Assembly (NCBI GenBank): GCA_007922195.1
Contig: ML682067.1
Location: 588,016 to 652,015, forward strand
DNA: 64,000 bases
Source of the DNA: Podocnemis expansa
Lineage: Eukaryota > Chordata > Testudines > Podocnemididae
Reading direction: 5' to 3'
The notes below the pieces were generated by a model that ran no database searches, was not told where the DNA came from, and saw only the letters and a list, made by a program, of their open reading frames with translations. Below, piece by piece: positions 1 through 12,923 of the stretch; within the stretch, counting starts at the first letter, position 1, and each line of letters starts with the position of its first letter. A program made the position numbers and the translations under genes.

Positions 1-547
1 TCTTGTCCAAGACACAAGAACCTTAACACTTGGACAGGTAACTTCCATTTGTTCCGAGAAACAATTTTCTCAACCACAAGCAAAACTCCTGAATAGCCTA
101 AAGGAGGCTTTTAAAAGCTGTCCAGACAGTAAGGAGAAATGAAGGGATCAAGAGCTCCCTCCCGCAAAACCTCCTCCTAACCCAGAAAGGAAGACAACAC
201 ATTCCTCCACATCATGCCAAACACTGCATTCTCAGGGCAGGTGCAAAAGAGGGTGATAGTCGTACCCTTTTTTCCAGATTCCAGATGTAGAAGTGTGAAA
301 AATCCCTGGTGCACTGTGTCACACCTTCCCTACCAAGAGCTGCCACCAGAAACTTCTCTTTCTCAGACTGGACTGGACACCTCTTATGTGGTAAGACTCC
401 CAGATCTCCTTTGTTGCTCCACTTCTCAGCTGCTGAGGCAGACTATGTTGGCTACTGACCAGGTCAATTTATCAACACTAAAAGAAGGTTGAGCCAGTGT
501 GGGGAAACAAAGATATGATTGTGAATGGTAACTATTTTCATGAGCAA
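1..547. other. Non-coding sequence, nothing recognised
   Basis: I see no exon, RNA gene or known repeat here. The short open frames lack codon structure or recognisable motifs. It is probably intron or intergenic sequence. Confidence 0.5.
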
Positions 548-690
548 AAAAAGCAAGAAGTTTTGTGGCACTTAAAGACTAACGAATTTATTTATCACAT
601 GAGCTTTCGTGGGAGAAAATCCCACTTCGTCAGATGCTTTAAAGAGATCTGCAGTCTTAAAAGCCCTTGTTTTAGGTGAGCAAAAAAGAT
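548..690. repeat. Penelope-like terminal repeat, small fold-back remnant
   Basis: The segment has the family signature on the minus strand: TTTGTGGCACTTAAAGAC, a run of AT, then GAGCTTTCGTGGGAGAAAAT and CCCACTTCGTCAGATGC. It is followed near 655-675 by a short remnant of the opposite arm (AGTCTTAAAAG...CCTTGTTTT). The same sequence forms the 3' end of the Penelope-like element at 55.7-56.0 kb, which is why I assign it there. It is much shorter than the fold-back copy at 16.2 kb. Confidence 0.6.
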
Positions 691-3600
691 GCAAAAGCCA
701 GAGAGCAGCCAGCAGAGGTCTGTTCCACCTCCTACAGACTGAAAACAACTGAATCCCAGCAATGACCAAGAGCCATGTACAGAGACATCAAAGTTTTCCC
801 CTCTATATATAAATCGGTGCTGCACAGAGTAATAGATAATTGTCAGCCACGATTATCCAAGAAGTTAGCCTTTCCAGAAGCATTTTAGTAGTTATTCTGG
901 AACAGGTTTGATTATTAGTTGAAATCCACACCCAGATTTGTTTTAGACATTTCACTGCTCAACGTAGTCTTTCACATACACGGTAAAGAAAGCTTTCAAA
1001 GAAGGAATATATAACAAAAAACAAACAGTATCTAGAGCAGCATTTCTCATCTAACATTCTGAACACTAGCGTGCTCCACAGACAGAGTGAAGGTGTTCCA
1101 CAATCAACCCTTTCCCTTCCCACTAGGGGTGGTGGTGGTGGTGGGCCTGAATAGGAATGGAAGAAAGAGCAACATGGTGAGCTGATGCATGCCTGTGAGA
1201 TTTAAAATGCTCCAGTTGCAGCAAATCTTCTAGCACACATCAGCATCTTGTTGACACCTTGTTCTTTTGCTGCAGTTGGGGAATTTTAAACTTCCCTCCA
1301 CTGTTATTGCCAGCATCAAAATTGCTTGGCAATAACTTCCACAGTAAGACTTCGATGAACATTACTCCAAGAATAGATGAACTTCGTTCAAATATGTAGG
1401 CTGATTAAAACTTGAGTAATACTTTCAGTTTCAAGATGTATAAATAATTACTGTATATATATATTTTTAGAAATAAATGCATATCATATTTGTAAAATTG
1501 CATTTAATTTGGTTTCCTGAACCATTTTTGCGGGACGGCATAGTATGCTGATACTACTGCCAGTATATACTGGCTTTTTAGTGAAAGGCTTCATTGAGGT
1601 GTTTCATGTAGTGTTTCCCAACCAACTACTCCTAAACTATCAGGAAGTTAATATTATCGCAACTCATTGGCAGTTATCTTTTGATAAATGATTAAAATCT
1701 TCTTGAAATTTAATCAGAGAACATTAACTGGTTATTTTATAATCATATTTCCCATTTGTTAGTCAATACCCAAGTCTGAACTATTCTATATCAACTTCAC
1801 TACAACTTCCAAACTTCAGACACTTTACAGAGATGCATTTCAATGGGCTCATAAACCTATTTCTGCACAAACAGGCAGATGGATACTAATCCAACATGTG
1901 TAGGTTAAACAAAAACAAAAAAAATTAATGGTGCACAAAGTGCTGGAGAGTGACCAAAAGTAATTGGCTGTGTAACTTCATATTGTAAAATAACACTAAC
2001 TTGTTTTCATGAGCCACTTTACTAGTTGCTCAAAGGAGTAACAGAACCCTTTATTCTCTTAAACATAATGGATATTGATCTTCAACAGCTGGGATGCAGA
2101 AGTTTTACTGGTAAGCTCTCTAGGCTTTTTTCCTTCACTCCTCCTCTTGCTGCTGCTCTGCTGCACTCTGGTAGTGGTGGGTTATAGAAGTTCCCTCCCA
2201 CTCCCTCCAAATTCACACATTACTTCCTGCCTGGAACCCAACTGCTCCCAACACTTTCATTCCTAACACTGCTGTGGTGCAGACACAGCAGAGCTATGAG
2301 TAGCAGTAGTAAGTGGCTACCAAATTAGTTGAGACCAGCCTGTTATGAAAAGCACCTGCCTGACCACCCCTCCCCCACACACTTTCATTCTTAAGATCAA
2401 GGCTCTGAGTGAGTGGCAGAGTAAGGTTAAATATACAACAAATTGATCTGTGCACCTACTTTTTAGAAGTGTACTAGAACTACTTCTCTTCCCTTTCTGT
2501 ATCCAAAAGCTAAATTTAAAACATTATAAACAGGTGCCAGAAAAAAAAAGGACTTGCATCTTGAGCTTAAACAAGTTTATCTGTAGAAACAAATAAGATG
2601 CAGCTTGCCTTATCCATGATATCTGCTTGCATTTGCTGATTCTGGTTTAGTTCTATTCGTGATATTGATTGCCTGCTGAGCCAGTCAGCTTTTGTGTTTG
2701 GTTCCCTGGATATGACTGGCCTTTATTGACATTAGATGATGTTCTGCCCAGTTCAGGAACCCTGATGTTATCCTGCTGTGACAAATCCTTTATACGCCAT
2801 ACACAAGCAGGGAGAAACAATCAACTGATGTTAAATTCATCATTAAATGTTAACTAGTGATTTTGAAAGAAATCATCATTAGGGATCCTAGAAATCTGTT
2901 GGAAAGGGAAAACGCAGGATCTGCATTTTACAGAGAATCTCTAGTTTTTACATTTTGTGGGGGGGGAATAAAACCCCTGCCACCTGAGGTCAGCACTAGG
3001 TGGATTACCCAAAATTTTAATTTTCTGATCTGGTGCCAGTTCCAATTATATTAGATAAATGGGGTTCCACTGTGTTTGGTATATATAAGAAACATATCAA
3101 TAAATTGCATTTAACTGATACCTACATATACTGCAGCTAAGGAAACTAAATTTCAGCATTCTATTTTAATCACAGACAAACATGGATTTTTATTTTTTAA
3201 AATCAGAGCATTTTGGTTTTTTAAACACAGAAAATTAGGATTTCTGATCATGACTAGCTTTAACTGCCTTCAAAAGCAAGAAGTCTGTTCTCATTCATTT
3301 CTTATTTTGAACATTTTCTGTGGACCGGTGTGTGTTAAGTGGGCTCCCCAACTATTTACACTAATCTTTTTTTTTTAAAAGCTTTTGATAGTACTAGTAT
3401 AGAGACTTTGCAAAGACATACAAACGTTCAATCCACTACTTTTGGGATTTTCTAATCCAATGGGTAACTGCACATCTATCCACTATGAATTAACGTTATT
3501 TGGGGAGTGGGGGGAAGCCTTTTTCCAAGTGTGGCCTATGAGAAAGTAACCATACACACTGCAGTTCCTGGTAACCTTAGTGCAGTTGAGGCTAGTAACA

Positions 3601-4660
3601 CACAATTACTAATTCAACAGATTCACCTTTTTAAGTTTTATCTGTCTTTGTACCTTAGCACTTTCCCATTGAAGGATACGCCTATTCTTAGGCCTCAGTA
3701 TTATCATGCCAGAATATATTTGTTTTAGCAAAAGTAAATTCATTTTTCTGATAACTGTCACTGCTCCTGTGGCATTTGTTCTAAGTTGTCACCTATATAT
3801 GGATTCTAGTCTATAGAAATCCTTTGGTTCATACTGTAGCCAGCAAAAATAAAATCTTTGAAAATTAAGGACTTACCGATAATATTGACTAGCTCTGTGA
3901 CATTTCAAATACTTCACTTGTTCATTCTTCAGGTCCAAAACCATCTACTCAATTCTTTGGGACCCTCAACAGTATTCAGTAATTTGATATATATTAAGTG
4001 CATTTGCTCACTGTATGGTCTGTATCTTATTGGTTAAAGAAAAAAAATGGAGAACAGGCTAAAAACAGCAAACTCACCCAGTCCAATGCTAATAAAGCAT
4101 GTTTCCCCTTATTCCACTATGTAATTTATTAGTCTTCTTATTTGAGAACCTGTGTGAGGCAGTAAGTTCAAATTATGAAGTGACTAACACTTGAAATGAA
4201 TTGCACCTTTTTTATTTTTCACTTCAAGATCCATTGTTTTGGAATCTTCCCCTTTTGTAATGCATTTACTACCTCAAACATTCTGTTAAATAAAATAAAA
4301 ATTAGTCTGGAAGATAAATTTCTGCTGTTAAGGAACAAAGAAAATGAACATACTTTGCCTTTTCCACTAATTAGTTTAGCTTTTCCTAAAGCTAGATACT
4401 TCCTCCTGTAAATTCTGCTACAACTAAAAGGCAGTTTTCCTCAGCTATCAGTTTCCTGTAATCTCAGCCACAGGTATACAATTACTGTTCTTGGAAGGGA
4501 AAAAAAAGCTCCTTTGAAGTCAAAGGAGTCAAATAAAGTATCTGGTGAGAGGAAGAGGACCAAAGAAATCCTACGTACATCCTACATTCCTAGTTTCACA
4601 GTTAAATTTTTAGGTAGCTCCTCTATATACTGCACCACACTAGACCAGCTCCTGGGAATA
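691..4660. other. Unique AT-rich non-coding sequence
   Basis: There are no supported genes or complete repeats in this stretch. A short GGT/GGTG run lies near 1129-1145. The open frames seen are short, AT-rich and without recognisable domains. It could be an intron of a gene starting at the CpG island near 14 kb on the minus strand, but no exon can be shown. Confidence 0.45.
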
Positions 4661-4668
4661 CACCAGGG

Positions 4669-5612
4669 CAGTGGTTCCCAACACATAGCCTGCAGGCTCT
4701 TTCAAAGCAGCCCATGGCTCCTCTCCCATTGGCTGCAGAAGGGAGCCACAGCTTAGGAACTCAGATGGTGGGCATCTTCCTTGCTGCAGTCAGGAGAACA
4801 GAAGACCAGTGATCCAGTGGTGTACCCTCAGTCTCTGGCCCCCAGAGGACAATACTTATATTTTGCATTCCCCAGACACATCAGCAGCAGCAGCCCACAG
4901 GCACAGAAGGGTGACTTTAGGCTTGTTTTCTGCTCTTCCACTTTGCTGTGAGAGCAACAGGGAGGGAGTGGGGGAAAGCAGGAAATAGGCCGGCAGCCCT
5001 CCCCACAGGGTGCTGCCACTGCTGCTATCAATTGGGGGGAGGGGACACAAATGTGTAAGTATAAAGTGTGACAGATTCTGCTCCAGAACCTTACTTTGGG
5101 CTGCCTATCTCCACATGGCCAGGATCCCCACAGCTTCCTACTTGTGCCCACTGCAGGGTACTGAGGCTGGATCGGTGTGGCCATTGGGGAAACCAGCAGA
5201 GTGCAGCTCCTCTGAGGAGGGCCCAGCCAGCACCCCTTCCTAGATTGGCACCCAAGGGCACCCTCCTCCCAGCCCTCCCACTGTACACTACTTGTGCTCC
5301 CCTTCCCCAGCTACAGCAAGAGAGCAAAACACACCACCTACGTCCCTAGGTGCTGGGTCCCTGACAGAGCCAGAGGTGGGGGAAGAGGGTGTTACTAATC
5401 TCCATCCCACTGCAGAAGCAAGCTACCATCAGTGATCCAGGTGGGGTGCATGTTTCCCTGTTGCAACCAGGGGAATGGGAGAGCCTTCTTCAGAACTCCT
5501 TCCCACTGGCTGCAGTGAGGAGGGAAGGGAGCTTCTGGAAGAGACTGATGGTCCATCAGAGTTATAAAAATTATATCTGTGGCCCTCAAGCCAAGAAGCT
5601 TGGGAACCACCG
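4669..5612. mobile_element. hAT-type non-autonomous element (probable)
   Basis: The left end reads CAGTGGTTCCCAAC and the right end CTTGGGAACCACCG, which are inverted copies typical of hAT-type short elements in reptile genomes. The candidate 8-bp flanks CACCAGGG and CACTACCG agree at five of eight positions, so the duplication is decayed or the edges are slightly off. The interior is GC-rich and contains overlapping open frames on both strands that show no transposase motif. Confidence 0.55.
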
Positions 5613-7593
5613 CACTACCGATATCACAAGTCTTTGCCAAGGCCCCAGCACAGATACCAAGGCCTTGTCTAAAGGAAAAAAAATTGCATGTTTAACTAAA
5701 TGCCAATATGCACATGCTTAAAATGAGGTTTTGCTTTAATTAATATAGCTTGTGTCAGTAAACTATGAATTAAGCAAGGGTTAAACTGATTTAAGTCATT
5801 GCAGCATTTCTTGGTTTTCAATGCAGCAAATATCTGGGAATATCACTAAACTGTGCTGCCGCCACCTCTCTCCCTCCTCTCATAGCTGGTCCAAATGAAG
5901 AATTGCAGTGCACGGATTTTACTAGTTAATCAAAGTTAAGTGACAGAAGTCTGTGCTGTGGATCTGGAAGTTCCTACTCTGATGACATGCGACTATCAAT
6001 ATACTTCTAAATAATGAAATGTATTTTTTAAAAAAGCAAACTAAAAAAGAAAATACAACTTTTGCATACAATTTTTCAGCAGAACCCTCGCCTCATTCAA
6101 TCCCAAAATGGACCTGTGGTCAGGGAATGAATCAATGTTGTATAGAAAATAAGACTGTTGCCATCACTTGTTGCAGAAGTTGGAAGGTATGCGGTAAATG
6201 AGGCAAGGCAACGCAGGAAGAGAAGGGATGGTCTCATATTTAAGGCAGCAAATGGGCATTCGAAACTAGCTTCTGTCCCCACAGCTTTACAAACAAAGTT
6301 TTCACATGATGGTGACCAAGGCATGAAAACCTAATTACAGGCCATCACTGTGTTCCTCATTTCTCTGTAGCTAGTTTTAACCACCCATGGCTTGATTTGC
6401 AGAAGTGACAAATGCTCAAAAATGCAATTCAAGTCAATGGGAGAGCTCTGCTTTGAGCATATGAAGCACTCTAAGAGAGGTCAGGCCCTTGATACATCAG
6501 CTTGGACACTCAGAATCAGTGATATTTTTAGCCTAAGTCTGTGTGTCCAGCTTTCCATCTAGAATGGGGAATAACTAGTCATCCTGTACACTGAAAGGGA
6601 TGGGTCCTGTGGAAAAAGTATTAATATGATCACAGAATTAAAGACAGACAAACCAAATTAAAGGTTCTATAGGCAAACTGACTTCTAGCATTTCCTAATG
6701 TTAAAGTGCTTGACTCTGTAACCTTTTCACTCTCCTAACATAGGTTTTTTGGTCTGTTTATAAATGGCACCTTGTGTATGCCTCTAATAGGTGCTATTTT
6801 AGCTACAATTTACCATACTCGTCTCTACTCATATACTGCAAGAAACTGTTCTCCTGAGATGCTGAAGAGCTTCACAGCTGAGGAAAGCTTAGAGGAGACC
6901 TCTTGCCTGTGTATCTCACAAAACAATCAGAAATCCATGTGAACTTCTTTACGCTTTGTAAGGACACACGGATTGAGCAAATAGCACTTGCAGAGCAGCT
7001 ACTTGACACTGCATGCATATCTAACACACTTGCTTCAGCTAAACTGGCCATGCACCCAAAAGCAGTTTAGTCTCCCAACTGCAAGTGCTACAAGCTTAGC
7101 AAAAAAACCCATATGAAATTTAGTGAGTGTGAAGAATGAGACTTTCTAAGAGTCATAATTTGGAGTCAAGAACAAGTTTCACATGAACATATGTATACTT
7201 CAATCATTTCCATTCCACATTTTCAATCCCAAATATTTAATCTTTACCTTAAAGTGTCTGCAGTATTTTTAAATAGGTAAAGGATCCTTCCTTCCCCTAT
7301 AGTTAGGGTGAAAGGTAATTTTCTCAGCATTTCCAAAAGGTGAGTCTGACAGATAAACGATCAAAAGTTTCACACACTTGCATTTAACTGCAGGCATGGA
7401 TTAAATGGATATCATTGTACCAACTTCCTCCGCTACCACTACTGCTTCTATGCTAAGTGCCCAAGCAAGTCAGATTCATACACAAGAACAACAGATTTTG
7501 CAGTCATACTACATTTTACATGAATTAATTTTCCACCAAGCCTTTTTAAGAAGGCAGAAATATGGCTGGGTGGGCCAGATCTAACAGCTACTG

Positions 7594-7594
<1 letters not shown>

Positions 7595-7624
<30 letters not shown>
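7595..7624. repeat. (AC)n microsatellite
   Basis: An uninterrupted run of about 15 AC units is followed by a C-rich tract (CCCCACCCCCACCCC). The minus-strand open frame across it encodes a Val-Cys run and is an artefact of the repeat. Confidence 0.95.
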
Positions 7625-7626
<2 letters not shown>

Positions 7627-9405
7627 CACCCCCACCCCTACATACACACCCCTTAGACTTCATTAGAGCTGACGCTGAAACTTCTCCAGGTGCTCCTCCA
7701 CAGTTTGCTGACATTTATTTGCAGATCATTGTTAAAGAAAATAGGTGCCATTTTCTTACTTCTTCATGACACAAAGCTTTTGTCAAACATCAGAAGTTCT
7801 GATGCATCTAAATTGGAAGCCTCTCTAGTAGTTCTCCAGTCCTCAGAGTGGCATCAAAAGACAACAGAATTAGAACTGAGCAATGGAAAGGAAAATATTT
7901 TAGTCAGGAACAGTAGATTAGTAGGAGAGACTAGGTCATGTCAGGGTCAGCTACCACATTACCCCAGTAGTCAACAAAAGGATCTCCCGTAGGGCCAATC
8001 TTGACCTAAATCAAGAGAAGGGTGGCAACTTGGCTTACGCTAGGGGAAACGGCATGGTTAACCCAAATTTCTCATCATAATTCTGAAAAATCCAAACAAT
8101 TAAAAACTCTTTAACCCTTTGTTTCAGCAACAAAATTCTCACACAAGCAAGTTTATTTAACATTCAAAAACTCTCTACCCTCCCTTAGGTTTGAGAGCTA
8201 ACAGTTCTCTCCCAACAAGTCCCTCAGTAAAACAAGGGAAAAGCATGACTGCAATTACTGATTCTTCTAATGTTAAAACACATGAGGACATTCAGCTCTA
8301 GTGGATGTATAATGCAAAAAAGGACTAGTCCAATAACAATTTCAAGTGCACCTTTAGCATCTTCCGTAATTTACATACACTTTCTATTTCTTACTGGCTG
8401 TTCTAACATTACTTGCCTACATATTAGTTCTGGAGACAACTAGCGACACTCGCAAAGGGTATATTCAGTACTTGACTTCTGAGTACCCATCTGGCTCTGT
8501 TTCTTCACTCCCCAGGTGGGTACTATACTTTTAAGAATGCTTGATAGAGATCCTGAAGGTGTGTCTGTCTGAGAGATCGGAGCAAGCGTGGTTATACCTT
8601 AGCGCTCAGCTGTAGCCAATGGATCATGTGGTGTGTCCCTGATGAAAACTAGAAGGATGTAGCTAACTATACTGGTCAGAAGGTTTCCAGTACAGCGTGG
8701 TATGTGTGTATCAATCGCTTATTTGTCCTGTAGTGATCAGGAAACATCTCTCTCACGTAGAATGGTCCAGGCTGAGGTTGATAGTGAGGTGCAAGCTGTT
8801 GAAATTTCAGTGGAATTCCTAAAGGGACTCCTTTCCATAGGTTCAGATGATGTTGATTTCACCTAGTTAGCATAAGGAGAGCAGCAGCACTTGGGGACGA
8901 GAGCTGAGGAAGCATTGTTCCAAGCCAGCCATAAAAAAAAGTTGACATATTGTGGGGCCGTACAGCTACCCCCCTGGAACTTAGTGTTCAGAGGAACTGA
9001 ATACAGCTAAGGTTCAGATAATTTGCACCTTACACTGCAATGCCTGTAGGAAAGGTACAAGTCGCCCAGTAAAGTGAGGATAGGAATAAAAATTAGGTTT
9101 GTGGAAAAGACCAGGGATGCAGTCTCTTAGCCAGTTTCCATGAAAAAAACCCTTAACAGAAGGGCCTGATCTCTGCCATAGTGCTGCTGCATGGCCTTCC
9201 TGCCCCAGCAAAGTCCCTCTGTGGCTGCATGGCATCAGCTGCTACAAGTAACAGAACTTCTGTAAGGTCCCTTGATAGTGTACTTTGTGAAAACCACCAC
9301 AGAAGAACTAGGCATCAAAATATCGTGATATTAAGGAGAAGTCTCTCTTGAATGATAGAGATTATCAGCAGCAGTTTAATTTTATATCCAGAGTTACCTA
9401 CTTCA

Positions 9406-9520
9406 CAGGTTCTTAACCTTGGTTGTTGAAACCCTCCTCCCTTTGCTTATGGCTACAAGGGAGAAAGTGCCTCAAAACTTTCTGTCCTAACACGGAATCA
9501 CAGCACAGAAGTGGTTGAGA
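9406..9520. mobile_element. Possible hAT-like short element
   Basis: CAGGTTCTTAACCTT on the left and GTGGTTGAGAATCACT on the right are imperfect inverted repeats of the type seen in other hAT-like copies here. No matching 8-bp flanks were found, so this is tentative. Confidence 0.35.
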
Positions 9521-10327
9521 ATCACTAAACAGTATATAAACAAGTGCAAAAATTAAGTCACCCTTATATCAGTAGCTTTAAATATTTCATAGGTTTTACT
9601 AAGTGGAGGAGATGTGACAGTTTGCAGCTAAGAAACAATTCAGAGGGTTTTAAATGTCATTTTTGGAAAAGGGCTCTTACCACTCCAATGCCGGAGAGAG
9701 AAAGATTGATTTGCTCTGTACAGTGGCTACCAGGTAGTGTTTATCTAGACTAAGGACTTGTCTAAATGGGGAAGTGATCAGAAGAGCTGTTTTACCAGAG
9801 TTGTGCCAGTCAACTTCCTCATGTAGGACAAGCGCTAGAAAAAGAGTACTTTTAAAAGAATATTTTGCTAGATGTTTAATTAGTGCTGTTTAAAGTGTAT
9901 TAGCACATAAAACTGGTCTAACATCTTTGATAACATATACAACTTCTGACAAACAATGATAGTTGGTGTTTTTGTTTATTTTTAAAAAATCACCAGCACA
10001 TAAGTCATCTCAGCTAACTGTTTTACAAAATAATTAAACTTAACTTCTTCTAACTCTAAATGAGGCCTTAGACACTACCCTCTCTAGTCAGCAGGGTATG
10101 GTCAAGGATTGTAAACTGGTATGTGTACCTGCACAGGAGGAGCTCAATTAATTACTTCTGATATTCTTTTATCCATCTGGAAGAAGAGGACATCCAAAAC
10201 ATTTCTTCCTCTGACAAAGCTGAGTAAACACAGGGTTCTGTACTCAACTCAGCAGGAACGCAGATCCTTCGACATTACTGAACATAAAACTCCTGCATAC
10301 CAAAGCAGATTGAAGAGTGCCATTGCC

Positions 10328-10507
10328 CAGAGCTGTAATGCTGGCTTTCGCCGCCCAGGGCACATTCCGATCAGAATGTGCCCCTTCCCATTACTGGCGC
10401 GTAGCACCAGTGCTGCGAAAACTGCCCCTTTAATAGCACGGCTCCATTGAGCCACTCCGCACCGCCTGGGGTTTTGCCCCATTGGCCCAGCCGTAGTTAC
10501 ACCTCTG
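10328..10507. mobile_element. hAT-type short element with perfect 8-bp target duplication
   Basis: The element starts CAGAGCTGTAATGCTGG and ends CGTAGTTACACCTCTG, which are inverted copies of each other with mismatches. It is flanked on both sides by CCATTGCC (10320-10327 and 10508-10515), a perfect 8-bp duplication as hAT transposases make. At 180 bp it has no coding capacity, so it must have been moved by a transposase made elsewhere. Confidence 0.85.
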
Positions 10508-10661
10508 CCATTGCCCACTACTACACAGTGAACTTAAAAATTCTGATGTTACCATAATCATACTGCAAGTTAGAAAAGGAGGCAATTGTCATTGGAAGTT
10601 GCAAGTTAAAAAAGAGAGCATGTAAACCTATTTGTAGTGAAAGGGAACTGAGACTCTAAAC

Positions 10662-10971
10662 CAGGCGTGTCCAACTTACAGCCCACTAGAGCATTTTGTA
10701 ATGCTTGCGGCCTGCTTAAACATAATACATTAACAGCTGATTCATTAGCATTTTGTCATATTTACATCATTTTAGTTTACATGTTTATAAACGAATGCTA
10801 CTGTACATAGAAACAGCCTGTCTAAACGCCATACCAAACAAGCTGAACTTAAAATATAAATCTACACAGGTGACTTTAAATCTTATTAAAATATGAAGGA
10901 TCTATTTGGCCCAAACAAGACTGTGCTTAGGTTTGTGTGGCCCTCCTGTGTAATAAGGTTGATCACCAGTG
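10662..10971. mobile_element. hAT-type short element A of a back-to-back pair
   Basis: The left end is CAGGCGTGTCCAAC and the right end GTTGATCACCAGTG. The flanks are CTCTAAAC (10654-10661) and TTCTAAAC (10972-10979), matching at seven of eight. The right flank doubles as the left flank of the next element. The interior includes the phrase 'GCGGCC...TTTGTGTGGCCCTCC' common to reptile hAT short elements. It is non-coding. Confidence 0.8.
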
Positions 10972-10979
10972 TTCTAAAC

Positions 10980-11301
10980 CAGTGGTTCGCACCCTGGGGT
11001 CCGCGGACTTATTGCACAGGGTCTGTGAATACATCCAGCCCCAGTGGCTGCTGGCTAGTGGCAGGTGGCCAGGGCCTGATCATGTTGGAGAGTGCTCTCA
11101 AATTCTAAATGAATTGTGTTTGCCTGTAGTGAGCAGCTCTACCCTGCGTATTTCCCCACACTTGGGAGCAGGCAGGGGCCAAATTCTGCAGCTCTGCTGC
11201 CTGCAGTCAGTCCCCTTTAACATCTATTACCATTTGGGGGGGGTCAATGAAATTTTTTGACTTTAAAAAGGGGTCCTCATACTCAGAGTTGGGAACCACT
11301 G
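10980..11301. mobile_element. hAT-type short element B, inserted in the target duplication of element A
   Basis: The ends are CAGTGGTTCGCACC and GTTGGGAACCACTG. The flanks are TTCTAAAC on both sides (10972-10979 and 11302-11309), a perfect 8-bp duplication. Because the left flank is also the right flank of the preceding element, this insertion landed exactly in the earlier target duplication. It is non-coding, with a short poly-G run inside. Confidence 0.9.
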
Positions 11302-11309
11302 TTCTAAAC

Positions 11310-12220
11310 AATGCTTTAATGTCATTTTTTCCCTCTGAGAGGACATGGCGAAAAGGCGAAGAGGTTTTCAGGGTTTTTTTTTATTATTATTGTTTCTTTT
11401 GATTACAAATCAAGCTTATTAGCTGGTAGACTGTTAAACACCAGCACACTTTCTCCCTCCCTCACTTTGCTCACTAATTTGTGTGCGCGCCTGTGTGGAT
11501 CTACTCTCACCCACATTCACACCTGTGCTTCCACTCTAGCAAAAACTAACAACATTGAAATGATGGTCAGTTTTACTTGGTACCAACATTTTCCACGGCA
11601 TACCATGAAACAGAAATTGGCTCATACTAGCTTAGTTTTAATCCTTGTGATGAACTGTCCTCATAGTGGGATTTTAAAGCAATTTAGTACAATTATATCC
11701 AAGGTACATGTATGCTCCACATTGCAACAGTATCTGAGCCCGGTGCTTGCTCAGATGAACACTGCAACAAGATTACCACACCTAAAAGCAAGTTTTGTTT
11801 ACCCTCTTAGTTTACTTTGTGCATTTTACAGCGATTCATGATAGCCAATTTCACACCTCGAGGTGAAAGATCATTTCCGAGTAACTCCACCCTCAGTAGC
11901 ATGTTCTAAACATGACCACTTTTAGTGCAAGTAATATGTAATATTGAGTGCACAGCAGTTTGTCAACAGCATGATTAAGCAGGCTTTGCTTAACCTCAAA
12001 GCTTTCACTTAATAATTGTAGTCTAGCAATCTCAGATGTGACACGCAGGTACCAAAAGGCGATAAATGTCCTTAATTGACTAAGTAGAAGCACCATCATG
12101 TACTAGGAGACCACAGAAGTTTACAAATATCTGAGACTTGGTGGAACTATGATTTGGTAGAACAAATTTTCAGCTCAAAGCTGAAAGAATCTACTACTCA
12201 GTTGCCAATCGCTCTTCACA
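11310..12220. other. Non-coding sequence, nothing recognised
   Basis: No gene or repeat is recognisable. A T-rich tract lies near 11370-11400. Confidence 0.4.
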
Positions 12221-12434
12221 GTATGTCTACACTGCAACTGGGAGGGTGCTTCCACCACAGGTAGACAGACGTGCTGTGTCTGAACTAGCACGTTACAAAA
12301 TAAGTGTGTCTGGGGCAGCAGCTCAGGCTAGTCATTTGCGTATATCCCAAGGAAGTTAGGAAGTATCCTAATTGAGGTAGCCTGCACAAGCCACACAGTG
12401 CTATTCGTCAGTTTCACTGCACTGTAGATGTAAC
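12221..12434. mobile_element. MITE with TATGTCTACAC-type ends (Harbinger-like, tentative)
   Basis: The left end GTATGTCTACACTGC and the right end GCACTGTAGATGTAAC are imperfect inverted repeats. The ends resemble those of the Harbinger element at 57.5 kb (TATGTCCACAC). No clear 3-bp duplication is seen, so edges may be off by a few bases. It is non-coding. Confidence 0.5.
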
Positions 12435-12728
12435 CCGCACTGAGCAGTCAGTGAGTTCATATCCAGCAAAAGGACGGATACGTTACTTTGTAGGCTACTG
12501 GCAGTGTACGGAGAAATAAGGAACTAGGATCCTGAACAAGCTGGGTAATAAGCACTCTAAATACAGCCTTTTACTTGAGTTTTCCATCTAGTGAAGGTAT
12601 AAGACAGCCCTAAAGAGCAGAATCCTTTTGCAATGTCAATGTATGTCTTTATATAGACAATTATGACCATCTCATTTGAGCGGCTGTTGTGCAGTGCACA
12701 TGACTTATGTTGGTAAGAATAACTAGGA

Positions 12729-12915
12729 CAGGGGTGACCAAACTTATAGAACTCAAGAGCCACACAAGTTGATTATTAAACCTTCAAGAGCCGCACTGAG
12801 GCATATAGCCATATACTTTTACCTACTGAACAGATTTGCTGACGTTCTTCTGTGAGCCACACTTTTTCATTCAAGAGCCAGATGTGGCTCCTGAGCCGCA
12901 GTTTGGCCAAAGCTG
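12729..12915. mobile_element. hAT-type short element
   Basis: The element begins CAGGGGTGACCAAACTT and ends AGTTTGGCCAAAGCTG. The 8-bp flanks AACTAGGA and ACCGAGGA match at six of eight. The interior holds the repeated phrase 'caagagccacac / caagagccgcac / caagagccagatgtggc', typical of this family. It is non-coding. Confidence 0.75.
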
Positions 12916-12923
12916 ACCGAGGA

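Larger units (their letters stand above)
5621..10319. other. Non-coding sequence with few recognisable repeats
   Basis: Apart from the AC microsatellite at 7595 and a weak hAT-like fragment near 9406, nothing in this stretch is recognisable. The open frames are short and show no conserved domain. No exon with flanking splice sites could be defended. Confidence 0.45.

Noticed and set aside
548..690. Turtle tRNA-derived SINE as an explanation for the GAGCTTTCGTGGGA repeats
   Set aside because: No Pol III A or B box is evident, and the same sequence runs on directly from the stop codon of the Penelope-like gene at 55.76 kb. I could not search a repeat library to confirm this.
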